Source: Polynucleobacter sp. 86C-FISCH (lineage in GTDB: Bacteria > Pseudomonadota > Gammaproteobacteria > Burkholderiales > Burkholderiaceae). From it: DNA of 64,000 nucleotides. The notes beneath the pieces were generated by a model, which was given only the letters and a program-made list of their open reading frames with translations, had not been told where the DNA came from and ran no database searches. Both the position numbers and the translations under genes were made by a program. Numbering within the stretch: the stretch's first letter is position 1; the number at the start of each line of letters is the position of its first letter. Positions 10,883 to 20,200 of this stretch are shown piece after piece. The stretch covers positions 1,341,531 through 1,405,530 of the forward strand of contig NZ_JACVOL010000001.1 of assembly GCF_018882415.1 (NCBI RefSeq), in the 5' to 3' direction.

Positions 10883-10958
10883 GCGGGAATAGCTCAGCTG
10901 GTAGAGCGATACCTTGCCAAGGTATAGGTCGGGAGTTCGAACCTCCTTTCCCGCTCCA
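10883..10958 (+). tRNA. tRNA-Gly (anticodon GCC)
   Basis: 76 bases with an intact cloverleaf: acceptor stem GCGGGAA/TTCCCGC, D-arm GCTC...GAGC, anticodon loop TTGCCAA giving GCC, T-loop TTCGAAC, and an encoded CCA end (TCCA). It follows pgsA by 116 bases. Confidence 0.97.
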
Positions 10959-11007
10959 AGTTCGATGGGAAGCCCTAAAAAGCTTCCCATTTTTGATTCA
11001 AGTGTTT

Positions 11008-11081
11008 GGCGCGTTGGCCGAGTGGTTAGGCAGGAGCCTGCAAAGCTTCGTACGGGGGTTCGATTCCCTCACGCGCCTCCA
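11008..11081 (+). tRNA. tRNA-Cys (anticodon GCA)
   Basis: 74 bases: acceptor GGCGCGT/ACGCGCC, anticodon loop CTGCAAA giving GCA, T-loop TTCGATT, encoded CCA. The 49-base spacer after tRNA-Gly contains the short hairpin GGGAAGC...GCTTCCC, likely a processing or spacer structure. Both tRNAs are probably co-transcribed. Confidence 0.96.
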
Positions 11082-11091
11082 GTAATTTATC

Positions 11092-11119
11092 TTGACGTAT
11101 TAGGTGCATCACCTAAAAT
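11092..11119 (+). promoter_or_regulatory. Sigma-70-type promoter with a palindrome in its spacer
   Basis: TTGACG (-35), a 16-base spacer and TAAAAT (-10), reading toward the lipoprotein gene at 11174. The perfect palindrome TTAGGTGCATCACCTAA (11100-11116) fills most of the spacer, which is where a repressor would block polymerase. Inferred from sequence only. Confidence 0.5.
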
Positions 11120-11173
11120 ACTTTTAACTAATGTAAGTAAAAAAGCGTCAACCACCTTAATCAAATAAAACAC

Positions 11174-11635
11174 ATGATCAAAATTCAAACTCTTAAAGTT
11201 AGCGCTCTCGCACTATTTTTAGCTGCGCTCTTAGGTGCCTGTGCAAGCTCTGGAGATTCTCCAACTGGTTCTGCAGAAGAGATTCAAGAAATTCAGAGTC
11301 AACTTTTAGGTGATATGCCTTTGCCTCAGGGTGCACGTCTATCTGGTGGCGACTCTATCATTATCGGTCGCGGCAATGAGTGGGTTGGTAGAGCGGTAGT
11401 GAATGCGCTGCAAGGTGCAACTGATGTTTACGCTTTCTTCCAATCAGAATATCCAAAAGGTGGCTGGACAACTGTTACTGCTGTGAAAGCAAAAACCAGC
11501 ATCTTGGTTTTCACTAAAGGTGATAGAACTGCTACCGTTGAAATTGTTGATGGATCTCTTGGTGGACCTAAGTCGGTCATCATCGTGACCTCTTCACCGA
11601 AGAATGCCAACGTGGTTGCTCCAACACGCAAGTAA
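11174..11635 (+). CDS. Putative lipoprotein of unknown function
   Basis: 153 residues. A type II signal peptide is clear: basic start, hydrophobic stretch (ALALFLAALLGA) and lipobox LGAC with Cys23. The mature part holds repeated beta-strand-like stretches (RGNEWVGRAVVNALQGATDVYAFFQSE is one segment, shown by position about 58-84) and no catalytic motif I recognise. It stands alone between tRNA-Cys and the terminator shared with lexA, with its own promoter candidate upstream. The ATG lacks a strong Shine-Dalgarno sequence (aaataaaacac). Probably an outer-membrane or periplasmic lipoprotein specific to this lineage. Confidence 0.8.
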   Translation: MIKIQTLKVSALALFLAALLGACASSGDSPTGSAEEIQEIQSQLLGDMPLPQGARLSGGDSIIIGRGNEWVGRAVVNALQGATDVYAFFQSEYPKGGWTTVTAVKAKTSILVFTKGDRTATVEIVDGSLGGPKSVIIVTSSPKNANVVAPTRK

Positions 11636-11674
11636 GCTCAGCAATTAATTTGATTGCTTAATCGAATTCAATAA

Positions 11675-11700
11675 AAAAGGCCTCTTACAAGAGGCCTTTT
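11675..11700. terminator. Bidirectional terminator between lipoprotein gene and lexA
   Basis: Twelve-base-pair stem AAAAGGCCTCTT/AAGAGGCCTTTT with a two-base centre; A- and T-tracts on either side serve both converging genes. Confidence 0.9.
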
Positions 11701-11716
11701 GCTTTAGGGGCTGAGC

Positions 11717-12436
11717 TTATAGCCCTTCAGCCCTAATCAAGCCAACGGCTTGACCTTCAACTGCAAAGTTAGGTTGACGATCGTCTACCAAAATGTTTTT
11801 GAAGTCTGGATTTTCTGCTTGAAGTTCAATCACCATGCCATTGGCAGTTTTCTTTTGTTGCCAACGTTTTACTGTCACTTCATCATCAAGTCGAGCAACT
11901 ACGATATCGCCATTACGTACTTCAGTTGTTTTTCTTACGGCTAAATAATCGCCATCCAAAATTCCAGCATCGCGCATGCTCATACCTTTTACTTTTAATA
12001 AGTAATCAGCACCCTTACTGAACAAACTTGGATCAATCGGAACATGTTTCTCAATATGCTCAACAGCCATGATTGGTGATCCAGCAGCAACTCGCCCAAT
12101 TAATGGCAATGTAAGTTGCTGTAATGCACCTGATGGTAAAGAGAGCTGGCGATATTTATTGCTATTGTGTGTTTGATTAAATCGCTGTGGAATGCGAATC
12201 CCGCGTGAGGTTCCTGGCGTTAATTCGATATAACCTTTTTTAGCTAGTGCACGAAGATGTTCTTCCGCCGCATTGGCAGAAGCAAATCCCAGTTGCGTAG
12301 CAATCTCTGCGCGAGTTGGCGGAAGACCGCTCTCATCGATGGCTTTAGTAATCAACTCCAAAATCTCATTCTGACGTGGAGTGAGCTTGGGGAGGGCAGT
12401 CAGCTCCTCCGGAAAATCGACTGTGTTTATGTCCAT
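11717..12436 (-). CDS. lexA: SOS repressor LexA
   Basis: Transcriptional repressor of the SOS regulon, inactivated by RecA-stimulated self-cleavage. 239 residues. The winged helix-turn-helix occupies about residues 18-83 ([22 protein letters not shown]). The cleavage site is Ala118-Gly119 in VAAGSP; the catalytic dyad is Ser153 (GMSMRDAG) and Lys190 (VTVKRW), 37 residues apart as in E. coli. It has about 16 extra residues at the N-terminus relative to the E. coli protein and a longer hinge. The start is uncertain because the operator sits just before this ATG and there is little room for a ribosome binding site. Confidence 0.96.
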   Translation of the reverse strand: MDINTVDFPEELTALPKLTPRQNEILELITKAIDESGLPPTRAEIATQLGFASANAAEEHLRALAKKGYIELTPGTSRGIRIPQRFNQTHNSNKYRQLSLPSGALQQLTLPLIGRVAAGSPIMAVEHIEKHVPIDPSLFSKGADYLLKVKGMSMRDAGILDGDYLAVRKTTEVRNGDIVVARLDDEVTVKRWQQKKTANGMVIELQAENPDFKNILVDDRQPNFAVEGQAVGLIRAEGL

Positions 12437-12437
12437 A

Positions 12438-12453
12438 CTGGGATTGTATACAG
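12438..12453. promoter_or_regulatory. LexA operator (SOS box) of lexA
   Basis: CTGGGATTGTATACAG fits CTGT-N8-ACAG with one mismatch, inside a wider TACTG...ACAGC context. It begins two bases upstream of the lexA start codon, as expected for autoregulation. uvrB (49842) and uvrC (8251) do not show such a site at their starts. Confidence 0.75.
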
Positions 12454-12496
12454 CTTTTTTTGATAGATCAAGCGATTTAGAGGGGATAATGGGGGT

Positions 12497-13573
12497 ATGA
12501 GCACAATTGAAAATCTTTCAGAAAATTCACCTCACATCCTAGTTTTGGGTATGGGCGGCACAATCGCTGGTTTAGCGCCCAGTCCTGCCGATAAGCCGCT
12601 GCAATATGAGGCGGGCCAAGTCGAAGTTGCTTCTTTGCTGGCTCATGTTCGATCTGCTATCCCCGAAGGCATTAGTCTGGTTTCAAAGCAGGTTGCCAAC
12701 ATTAATAGCCGTAACCTCACAGAGTCTTTATTGACGCTTTTGGGCGAGGCTGTGAGAGAGGCCCTTGCTAATTCCTTGGTTCAAGGCGTAGTGGTCACTC
12801 ACGGAACTGACACGATTGAAGAAACGGGCGTCTTTTTACAGATGACTTGTGGCAAATATGCTCAAAATTTAGGCAAAAGAGTCATCCTGACTGGCGCTAT
12901 GTTGCCCTCAAATGCGCCTAAGTCTGATGGCCCATCAAACCTTTTGGATGCGATTCGTTGGGCCTCCACCCCAATTGATAACTGTCCAGGCGGGATTTAT
13001 GCCGTAATGGATGGCAGAGGCTGTTTGGCTATGGATTTGGCTAAGCGCCACGGCAGCGCCCTCAATGCACCCATTCAGACCTCTCCAAGCAGCTCGGTTG
13101 GACTCATCAATCCCTCTTGGCTTTCAGGCGTAAAGGCGGTTCAGGAGCTCTGGACTGAGGATTTGCCGATTCCTAAGGAGAATGAATGGCCTTGGGTGGA
13201 GATATTGACCAGTCATGCTGGGGCGCGCCCAGAAACAATTACCCATTGGCTGAACTCCAAAGTGAAGGGTTTAGTCCTTGCTGGTACGGGTATGGGTGGA
13301 TTTCATGATGCTTGGCGCGATTCCTTGGTGGCTGCGGTAAAACATGGCATTGCCTTGGTTAGAACTACCAGAACAGGGGCGGGAGAAACCTTGCCCGACC
13401 TTCCTGAGAAGGATATTGGCGGATGCTTGGCCTCAGGGAGTCTTTCTGCGCCTAGGGCCAGAATTGCTCTTCAGTTGTCCCTCAATGCCGAGAAACAAGC
13501 GCAAGCAGCAGGTAAATCCCTGACTTGGCAGGATTTTTTTGCTAGAATAGCGGTCTTGCCAGTAATTCGGTAA
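12497..13573 (+). CDS. L-asparaginase family protein
   Basis: Hydrolyses asparagine to aspartate and ammonia. 358 residues. Both active-site signatures are visible: GMGGTIAG with the nucleophile Thr22, and [10 protein letters not shown] near residue 100 (Thr-Asp pair). No signal peptide, so probably cytoplasmic. It stands between lexA (divergent, 60 bases away) and the rpsF operon. The alternative reading as a glutamyl-tRNA(Gln) amidotransferase GatD is unlikely given the length and context. Confidence 0.9.
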   Translation: MSTIENLSENSPHILVLGMGGTIAGLAPSPADKPLQYEAGQVEVASLLAHVRSAIPEGISLVSKQVANINSRNLTESLLTLLGEAVREALANSLVQGVVVTHGTDTIEETGVFLQMTCGKYAQNLGKRVILTGAMLPSNAPKSDGPSNLLDAIRWASTPIDNCPGGIYAVMDGRGCLAMDLAKRHGSALNAPIQTSPSSSVGLINPSWLSGVKAVQELWTEDLPIPKENEWPWVEILTSHAGARPETITHWLNSKVKGLVLAGTGMGGFHDAWRDSLVAAVKHGIALVRTTRTGAGETLPDLPEKDIGGCLASGSLSAPRARIALQLSLNAEKQAQAAGKSLTWQDFFARIAVLPVIR

Positions 13574-13631
13574 GCGCTGCAAAGCGGCTGTAAAAGTGTT
13601 GTAAGCAGTACCTACAATTTGTTACTACCTT

Positions 13632-13686
13632 GTCACACTGGCGCTGAGTTCACAACCATCAGAACTTAGCAAGACGCCCAGGTGAC
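13632..13686 (+). promoter_or_regulatory. Structured 5' leader hairpin of the rpsF operon
   Basis: Long imperfect hairpin: GTCAC/GTGAC at the base, CTGGCG/CGCCCAG with one bulge, an internal asymmetric loop, then GAGTTC/GAACTT capped by a ten-base loop. It ends 9 bases before the rpsF Shine-Dalgarno (aagga). rpsF leaders in many bacteria bind the S6:S18 pair for feedback; I do not see the exact CCG bulge of that motif, so the assignment is tentative. Confidence 0.45.
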
Positions 13687-13707
13687 TCAATCCTTAAGGA
13701 GTGTTTG

Positions 13708-14082
13708 ATGCGTCATTATGAAATCGTCTTTATCGTCCATCCGGACCAAAGCGAGCAAGTGCCAGCGATGATCGATCGTTACAAAGCTACATTAGCAGCT
13801 GCGGGCGGCAAAATTCATCGTATGGAAGACTGGGGTCGTCGTCAGATGGCTTACATGATCGACAAGCTTGCTAAAGCCCATTACGTTTGCATGAACATTG
13901 AGTGCGACCAGAAAACTCTGGAAGAGCTCGAGCATGCGTTCAAATTTAACGATGCAGTTTTGCGTCACCTCATCATCAAGACTAAGAAAGCTGAAACAGA
14001 GCCTTCAATCATGATGAAAGAAGTGCAACGTGAAGAAGCGCGTAAATCTGCTCAATCTGACGCTCCTGTAGCGGCAGCCTAA
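13708..14082 (+). CDS. rpsF: 30S ribosomal protein S6
   Basis: Ribosomal protein of the small-subunit platform, partner of S18. 124 residues from the ATG at 13708, which has the Shine-Dalgarno taaggag 7-9 bases upstream; a TTG one codon earlier is not needed. The sequence opens [18 protein letters not shown], as in the family, and contains the [11 protein letters not shown] segment. The C-terminal tail is alanine-rich. First gene of rpsF-priB-rpsR-rplI-dnaB. Confidence 0.97.
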   Translation: MRHYEIVFIVHPDQSEQVPAMIDRYKATLAAAGGKIHRMEDWGRRQMAYMIDKLAKAHYVCMNIECDQKTLEELEHAFKFNDAVLRHLIIKTKKAETEPSIMMKEVQREEARKSAQSDAPVAAA

Positions 14083-14141
14083 GTTAGAAATTTGAAGAGG
14101 AATACACAGACTAGAAAACGTATCAGAGAAGCGGAGCGGCG

Positions 14142-14435
14142 TTGAATCATTTCACCCTCACTGCGATCTTGGTATCTAAAGACGCGATTCGATTTACACC
14201 TGCAGGAATACCGGTGATGCATTGCCAGCTAGAACATAGCGGCCAAGCAAACGAGGTAGGAGTGGCAAGGAAAATTCAGATGAACGTTGAAGCCATCACA
14301 ATCGGTCCGATACAAAAGGATTTAGAGCGAATGGATTTAGGAGCTGAGGCAGTGTTTGAAGGATTCTTAGCACCCAAGACTCTACGTAATCAAAGACTTG
14401 TTTTCCATATTACCCATATTCAATTGAAAAATTAA
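14142..14435 (+). CDS. priB: Primosomal replication protein N (PriB)
   Basis: Single-stranded DNA-binding OB-fold protein of the restart primosome. 97 residues from a TTG start; upstream agcggagcgg can serve as Shine-Dalgarno. The sequence [21 protein letters not shown] and the LEHSGQ segment are typical of beta-proteobacterial PriB. No ATG is available in this frame before the conserved start, so TTG is the best choice. Its position between rpsF and rpsR is the classic one. Confidence 0.92.
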   Translation: MNHFTLTAILVSKDAIRFTPAGIPVMHCQLEHSGQANEVGVARKIQMNVEAITIGPIQKDLERMDLGAEAVFEGFLAPKTLRNQRLVFHITHIQLKN

Positions 14436-14448
14436 AGAGGAAATCATC

Positions 14449-14721
14449 ATGGCGTTTGGAAAGAAACCCGATTTCAAAAAGAAACCAGCTCAGAACCCAT
14501 TGTTCAAGCGTAAGCGTTATTGCCGTTTCACTGTTGCTGGCGTAGAACAGATTGACTACAAAGATGTAGATACATTGAAGGACTTCATTGGCGAAAACGC
14601 CAAGATCACTCCTGCTCGTTTGACAGGCACTAAAGCTAAATATCAGCGTCAGTTAGACACTGCTATCAAGCGTGCTCGTTACTTGGCTTTATTGCCATTC
14701 TCTGATCAACATAAGAAATAA
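14449..14721 (+). CDS. rpsR: 30S ribosomal protein S18
   Basis: Binds S6 on the platform of the small subunit. 90 residues. The family signature [21 protein letters not shown] and the basic [21 protein letters not shown] segment are present. Shine-Dalgarno aaagaggaaa precedes the ATG. It lies 13 bases after priB. Confidence 0.97.
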   Translation: MAFGKKPDFKKKPAQNPLFKRKRYCRFTVAGVEQIDYKDVDTLKDFIGENAKITPARLTGTKAKYQRQLDTAIKRARYLALLPFSDQHKK

Positions 14722-14734
14722 TTGGGAGCCCTCA

Positions 14735-15187
14735 ATGCAAATCATTCTTTTAGAAAAAGTAACAAACCTGGGCAACCTCGGCGACATCGTTCGCGTTAAA
14801 GACGGTTTCGCTCGTAACTTCTTAATCCCACAACGTAAAGCTCGTCGTGCAACTGAAGCGGCGATTGCTGACTTTGCAGTTCGTCGTGCTGAGTTGGAAA
14901 AATTAGCTGCTGAGAAATTGGCTGCTGCTGAAGCTGTTGGCATCAAGCTCAAAGACATGGTTCTCGAAATCGGTCAAAAAGCGGGTGTTGACGGTCGTTT
15001 GTTTGGTTCTGTAACCAATCACGACATCGCTGATGCTTTGAAAGCTAAAGGTTTCACAATTGAGAAGTCTTCAGTTCGCATGCCTACTGGCCCATTGAAA
15101 ATGGTTGGTGATCACCCTGTAGCGGTTGCTGTTCATACCGACGTAGTTGCAGACATCACTATTCGTGTAGTTGGCGAGCAAGCTTAA
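14735..15187 (+). CDS. rplI: 50S ribosomal protein L9
   Basis: Two-domain protein at the base of the L1 stalk. 150 residues from the ATG at 14735 (Shine-Dalgarno tgggag). N-domain [19 protein letters not shown] with conserved glycines and [10 protein letters not shown]; long linking helix rich in Ala, Glu and Lys (about 40-76); C-domain with GRLFGSVTN. The reading frame is open further upstream into rpsR but the conserved N-terminus fixes this start. Confidence 0.97.
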   Translation: MQIILLEKVTNLGNLGDIVRVKDGFARNFLIPQRKARRATEAAIADFAVRRAELEKLAAEKLAAAEAVGIKLKDMVLEIGQKAGVDGRLFGSVTNHDIADALKAKGFTIEKSSVRMPTGPLKMVGDHPVAVAVHTDVVADITIRVVGEQA

Positions 15188-15211
15188 GCTTTAACTCTGT
15201 AAACTAGCCTC

Positions 15212-16651
15212 ATGGCTGAATCCCGTTCACGTTCCGTTACGCTGAATCCCGGCATGATGGGTTCTGGGGATGCAGTCGTGCAGGCTTTAAAAGTCCCGCC
15301 GCATTCAGTAGAAGCCGAGCAATCACTGCTCGGCGGTCTACTTATCGATAACTCCTCTTGGGATAATCTTGGTGGAGTATTAAACGATAAAGATTTCTAT
15401 CGCCCTGAACATGCTTTGATCTACAAGGTCATTGCACGTTTGGTTGGTGACAATCATCCTGCTGACGTGATCACTGTCTATGATGCAGTGAAGTCCGAAC
15501 AGGGTGGAGACTTGGTCAGCATTGACTATCTCAATTCATTAGCGCAAAACACACCAAGTGCAGCGAACATTAAAGGCTACGCCGACATTGTTCGTGACCG
15601 CAGTATTCTGCGTCGCTTGATTGAAGTTTCAGACAGCATTGTTAATTCAGCATTCGTTCCAGAGGGGCGCACTGTTAGAACGCTTTTGGATGAAGCTGAG
15701 TCACGCATTTTGCAAATTGGCGAAGAGGGTAGCCGCAAAGCGGATTACCTCGAGATTGAGCCTCTACTCAAGGCTGTTGTAGCCCGCATTGATGAGCTCT
15801 ATAACCGCCAAGGCGGTAGCGACATTACTGGCATTGCAACTGGATTCTTAGATTTAGATAAGCAAACTAGCGGCCTACAAAAAGGCGACCTCGTGATTGT
15901 TGCTGGTCGTCCTTCTATGGGTAAAACCGCTTTTGCATTGAACATCGCTGAGAACGTTGCGCTTGCTGAAGGATTGCCAGTCGTCGTGTTCTCAATGGAG
16001 ATGTCCGGTGAGCAATTGGCTGCTCGTTTACTCGGTTCAGTTGGGCGCGTAGACCAAGGCCGTATGCGTACTGGCAAGTTGCAAGACGATGAGTGGCCAC
16101 GTGTTACTGATGCAATTGCGCGTTTAAGTAATACCCAAATTTTGATTGATGAGACTGGCTCTTTATCAAGTCTAGAGTTGCGTGCACGTGCACGTCGCAT
16201 TGCTAGAAACTTTGGCGGAACTCTTGGTTTGGTGGTGATTGATTACTTACAGCTTATGAGTGGTTCTGGATCAGAAAACCGCGCAACAGAAATTTCAGAA
16301 ATCTCTCGCTCACTGAAGTCTCTTGCAAAAGAATTGCAGTGTCCTGTTGTTGCGCTCTCCCAGTTAAATCGTGGTCTTGAGCAGCGCCCTAACAAGCGTC
16401 CGATTATGTCTGACTTGCGTGAGTCAGGCGCTATTGAGCAAGATGCCGACTTAATTATGTTCATCTATCGTGATGAGGTTTATCACCCAGACACTACAAC
16501 CGACAAAGGTGTGGCTGAGATCATCATTGGTAAGCAACGTAACGGCCCTATCGGTACGATAAGACTAAGTTGGCAAGGTCCGTATACCAAGTTTGATAAT
16601 TTGGCGATGGGATCAATCGGTTACTCTTCTGGCGGTTACGAGCCGTTCTAA
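15212..16651 (+). CDS. dnaB: Replicative DNA helicase DnaB
   Basis: Hexameric 5'-3' helicase of the replication fork. 479 residues. N-terminal primase-interaction domain (PPHSVEAEQSLLGGLL onward) and a RecA-like motor with Walker A AGRPSMGKT (about 231-239), Walker B VIDYLQLM and the arginine finger region. No intein. There are about 28 residues before the conserved domain, so the true start could be slightly later. It ends the rpsF operon before a strong terminator. Confidence 0.97.
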   Translation: MAESRSRSVTLNPGMMGSGDAVVQALKVPPHSVEAEQSLLGGLLIDNSSWDNLGGVLNDKDFYRPEHALIYKVIARLVGDNHPADVITVYDAVKSEQGGDLVSIDYLNSLAQNTPSAANIKGYADIVRDRSILRRLIEVSDSIVNSAFVPEGRTVRTLLDEAESRILQIGEEGSRKADYLEIEPLLKAVVARIDELYNRQGGSDITGIATGFLDLDKQTSGLQKGDLVIVAGRPSMGKTAFALNIAENVALAEGLPVVVFSMEMSGEQLAARLLGSVGRVDQGRMRTGKLQDDEWPRVTDAIARLSNTQILIDETGSLSSLELRARARRIARNFGGTLGLVVIDYLQLMSGSGSENRATEISEISRSLKSLAKELQCPVVALSQLNRGLEQRPNKRPIMSDLRESGAIEQDADLIMFIYRDEVYHPDTTTDKGVAEIIIGKQRNGPIGTIRLSWQGPYTKFDNLAMGSIGYSSGGYEPF

Positions 16652-16696
16652 GTAAAGAAATAATAAAAAAATAAACTGAAAGATAAGTAGATAAAG

Positions 16697-16726
16697 AAAA
16701 AGCCTCACAGTGTGAGGCTTTTTTAA
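16697..16726. terminator. Terminator after dnaB
   Basis: Stem AAGCCTCACA/TGTGAGGCTT flanked by A- and T-tracts; can stop dnaB (+) and the small repeat-protein gene (-). Confidence 0.88.
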
Positions 16727-16756
16727 TGGATTAAAAATTAGATCGTAAAAGTAATC

Positions 16757-17023
16757 TTATTTACCACCCATGCATTTTTTGATGGAAGCATCTTTAGCTG
16801 CACCATACAGTGGCTTACCATCTTTGCTTACTGCCTTAGCTTCGCAATCATTCGGCTTAGCATCACCCATACATTTCTTAATAGAGGCATCTTTAGCAGC
16901 GCCATACAGTGGCTTGCCTTCCTTGCTGACTGCTTTAGCTTCACAGGCTGCTTGATCAGCAAATGCATAAGTAGGGATTGCAAAACTCAATGCAATGCTT
17001 AAAGCGACGATGATTTTTTTCAT
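16757..17023 (-). CDS. Small periplasmic protein with two PsiF-like repeats
   Basis: 88 residues from the ATG at 17023, chosen because GGAG lies 7 bases upstream; the frame is open further upstream but without a better ribosome site. A Sec signal peptide (KKIIVALSIALSFAIPTYAFA) is followed by two nearly identical 25-residue units, each starting with CEAKAVSK and ending SIKKC, eight residues apart. Each unit has one Cys at each end, suggesting an intra-unit disulfide. The pattern resembles PsiF-family repeats; function is unknown. It diverges from the autotransporter gene. Confidence 0.8.
   Translation of the reverse strand: MKKIIVALSIALSFAIPTYAFADQAACEAKAVSKEGKPLYGAAKDASIKKCMGDAKPNDCEAKAVSKDGKPLYGAAKDASIKKCMGGK
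16772..16945 (-). repeat. Tandem 75-base coding repeat
   Basis: Two copies (16871-16945 and 16772-16846) separated by 24 bases encode the two repeat units. At the protein level they differ at one position (Glu/Asp); the DNA has diverged mainly at third codon positions, so the duplication is not very recent and the protein is under selection. Confidence 0.85.
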
Positions 17024-17141
17024 GCTCATTCTCCAGGTGGGTGATTTGGTTTGATTCAAGCTTACTTTAGTTCTCAAAACTATTATTGATGATTATGTGG
17101 GGTGGAAGTATTAGCCCTAGAGTTAATAGATATTAACCATG

Positions 17142-17160
17142 CGGGTAATTATCATTATCC
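17142..17160. promoter_or_regulatory. Possible Fur-like site upstream of the autotransporter
   Basis: The right half ATCATTATC matches the Fur consensus half perfectly; the left half matches poorly (about 13 of 19 overall). Just upstream, GTTAATAGATATTAAC (17122-17137) is a perfect inverted repeat. Either could be an operator for the divergent pair. Weak evidence. Confidence 0.25.
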
Positions 17161-17219
17161 CTATTGATATCAGTGGCTTAGCCACATATTTTCCCTGTAA
17201 ATCCGCTAGAGCCAATTCA

Positions 17220-20200
17220 ATGAAAAGTAAGTTTTTATTTCGCAGCCTCCTGAGTTTTGGGATTACGTATACCCTCCTCAGTTTTTCTTCGCCTTTGATG
17301 GCGGCAGGCAGTTGTGATAACTACACTCCGGATGTGAATGGAACTACGGTAACTTGTACCGGCGTTGGAAGCACATCTGCTGGCGTTATTTCATCTCAAT
17401 CAAATACAACAGCGGGTAATAGCGTAACCGTCAATATCAACTCTGGTACCTCATTAATCATTAATGGCTCGACTGTAGGTATAGGTAGTGCGGCAACTGT
17501 GGTGAATGATGGCAATTTAAATACCAGTGCTTTTTATTATGGCTACGGCATTTCATCGGGTGCAAACGGAAGATCACAGGCTGGCGACAGCAGAATTACC
17601 AATAATGGCACTATTTATACAGGCGGCACCAATGCTTCCGGTATTTACATCAGCGCTACCAATGCGGGATCTGCAGCAAACACGATTACCAATACTGGAT
17701 CAATAACAACAGCGGGCTCTGGTGCAAATGGTATTCAGGTTGTCAATGGCGGGGCTATTGCTGCTATAAATAACTCAGGAGTTATATCCGCTCAAGGCGC
17801 TAATTCGAATGGAATTCAAGTAACAGGTGCAGCAAATATTACCAATTCAGGAACAATATGCCCATCAACCGTAGTTGGAGGGGTATGTGCTGCAAGTGGA
17901 GCTGGTAGTGGCAATGGTATTCAGATCGATAACAATGCCAATTCCAATCGTACGACAATCACCAACACTTCGTCAGGCTTGATTGGCGCACCCACAACAG
18001 CCAATTATGCAATTTATAGTGCGCAGCAACCTGGCGTAGATATTTATAACTACGGAAAAATTAATGCCGCCAATGCTTCTGCTACTGCAATTAATTTTGT
18101 AGGTGCAACGACAGGTGGATCCAATAACACGGTGACCTTATATGGCGGCTCTACTTTGTTGGGCGGAATTAGTTTTAATAAGGGAAACACTCAAGAAACC
18201 TTGAGCTTTAATGGCCTTTCAAATTCAAACTTTAATAATGCTGTAACTGGTTTAAACCTTATTAATGCTACTAATGGTGCTAACGTTGTGATGAACAGCA
18301 CCTCAGGTTATGAATTGGTTTCTGGAAAAGTTGCAGTTGACGGTACGTCTAGCCTTGCTATCTCTGGTGTCATTAAAGATCAGGCCAGCCCAAGTGCCGT
18401 TGCTTCTAGCATCGAGAAAAATGGCGTAGGCACTTTAGTTTTGTCAGGCTCCAATACCTACACGGGTGGCACAGTATTAAATGCGGGAACTATTGCGGTG
18501 GCGAATAATGCTGCATTGGGAACGGGTTCCTTAGCAATGGCTAACGGCACTACATTACAAGCAAATGCTCCAGTAAATCTTGCAAATAATGTTGGTTTAA
18601 CAGGTAATAGCACCATCAGCACCAACGGCAACAATATGGGCTTGTCCGGAAATATAACGGGTAATGGTGGCTTTGCAAAAACAGGTGATGGAACACTGAC
18701 ACTATCCGGTGCCAATAGTTATAGCGGTGGCACAACTGTTTCAGCTGGTGCCTTGGCAGGAACAACATCAAGTATTCAAGGCAATGTAGTTAACAATGCG
18801 ATAGTTAATTTCAGTCAGTCTACTAATGGAGCTTATGCAGGCGTAATGAGTGGTTCTGGTTCTATGGTTAAGGATGGTGCTGGTGCAGTAACTATTTCAA
18901 ATACCAATACCTATACGGGTGATACAAGTATTAATGCAGGTAGTCTCATTTTGACTGGTTCAACAACATCCAATACTTCTATCGCTGCTGGCGCGAACTT
19001 ACAAGGTAGCGGCGTTATTAACGGCAATGTGATTAACTCAGGCTCTATCACGCCTTCATTTAATGGTGCTCCAACTAACTTAACGATCAATGGTAACTAC
19101 ATCGGCAACAGCGGTAACTTTGTTGGTGGTGTGTATGCTCCTGCGGCTTCACCTGTAGCCGATACATTGACTGTTTCTGGAAATACCTCTGGTTCTACTG
19201 GGCTGACGATTACTGATAAAGGCGGTCTTGGTAATCGCACTACTGGCAATGGTATTCCTGTGGTGATTGTGAATGGCACTTCCACAGCTAGCGCTTTTGC
19301 CTTAAATCAGCGCGTTGCAGCTGGTGCCTATGAGTACAAGCTATATAAAGGTGGCGCAAGTGGTGCTGGCAATTCTTGGTACTTATCAACTCAGGCGCCA
19401 GCGCCAGCGACAACTTCGGGATCATCTGGATCAGGCTCTTCTAGCGGCTCATCCACACCAACGACTGATGCGCCTCCTGCTCCAGTTTTAACCCCGGCTG
19501 CTGGCGAGCGTATTGAGGTTGCTGTCTATCCAGCAGTACCTTCATTGGTGCAGCTATACGCACAAACCGCTGTGGATACATTAGATCAACGTCGTGGTGA
19601 TCTGAATTTAGTTGATCCTCAAGGCGGTGCTAAGAAGAATTCAATTGATTGGGCACGCATTATTGGCAAGACAGGTACATCCACTCCATCTAGCGTAAGC
19701 GAAGGTCCGAAGATGAATTTCAATGCCTACGCATTACAGCTTGGCGTAGATGTTTATCAGAATGAAGAGCAGGGTGGCTCAAGATCCTATGTGGGTCCTT
19801 ATGTCACTATTGGTAGTGCTAATGCAAATACCTCCAGCCAGAGTGGCGGCATCTCTACCGGCAGCATCAACGGCATGCAGGCCTATTCATTAGGTTTATA
19901 TGGCACCCATTTTGCAAGCAACGGCTTATATGTGGATGCTCTTGCTCAAGGTACTCGCTACCTAAATGCTGGAGCCAGTTCAGTGCAAGGTGCTCAGCTG
20001 AGAACGCAAGGCACAGGATTTACTGGTTCACTTGAGGGTGGTGGTCGTTGGAACGTAGATAAGTTTTTGATTTCTCCGCAAGCACAAATTGTTTATGACG
20101 CCATTGGTATGAATAACGCAACTGATGCTTATGGTCAGGTGAACTTTAATAAGAGTGAGATGACTCGTGGTCGTTTGGGTTTATTAGCAGGTCATAAAGA

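Noticed and set aside
10914..11168. 84-codon frame across the tRNA genes
   Set aside because: It reads through tRNA-Gly and tRNA-Cys; a well-known type of false gene call.
15799..16200. 133-codon frame opposite dnaB
   Set aside because: Arg/Ser/Pro-rich antisense shadow of the dnaB motor domain.
18400..19000. Repeats in the autotransporter as a CRISPR-like or mobile array
   Set aside because: They are degenerate protein repeats of variable length in an open frame, not regular DNA repeats.
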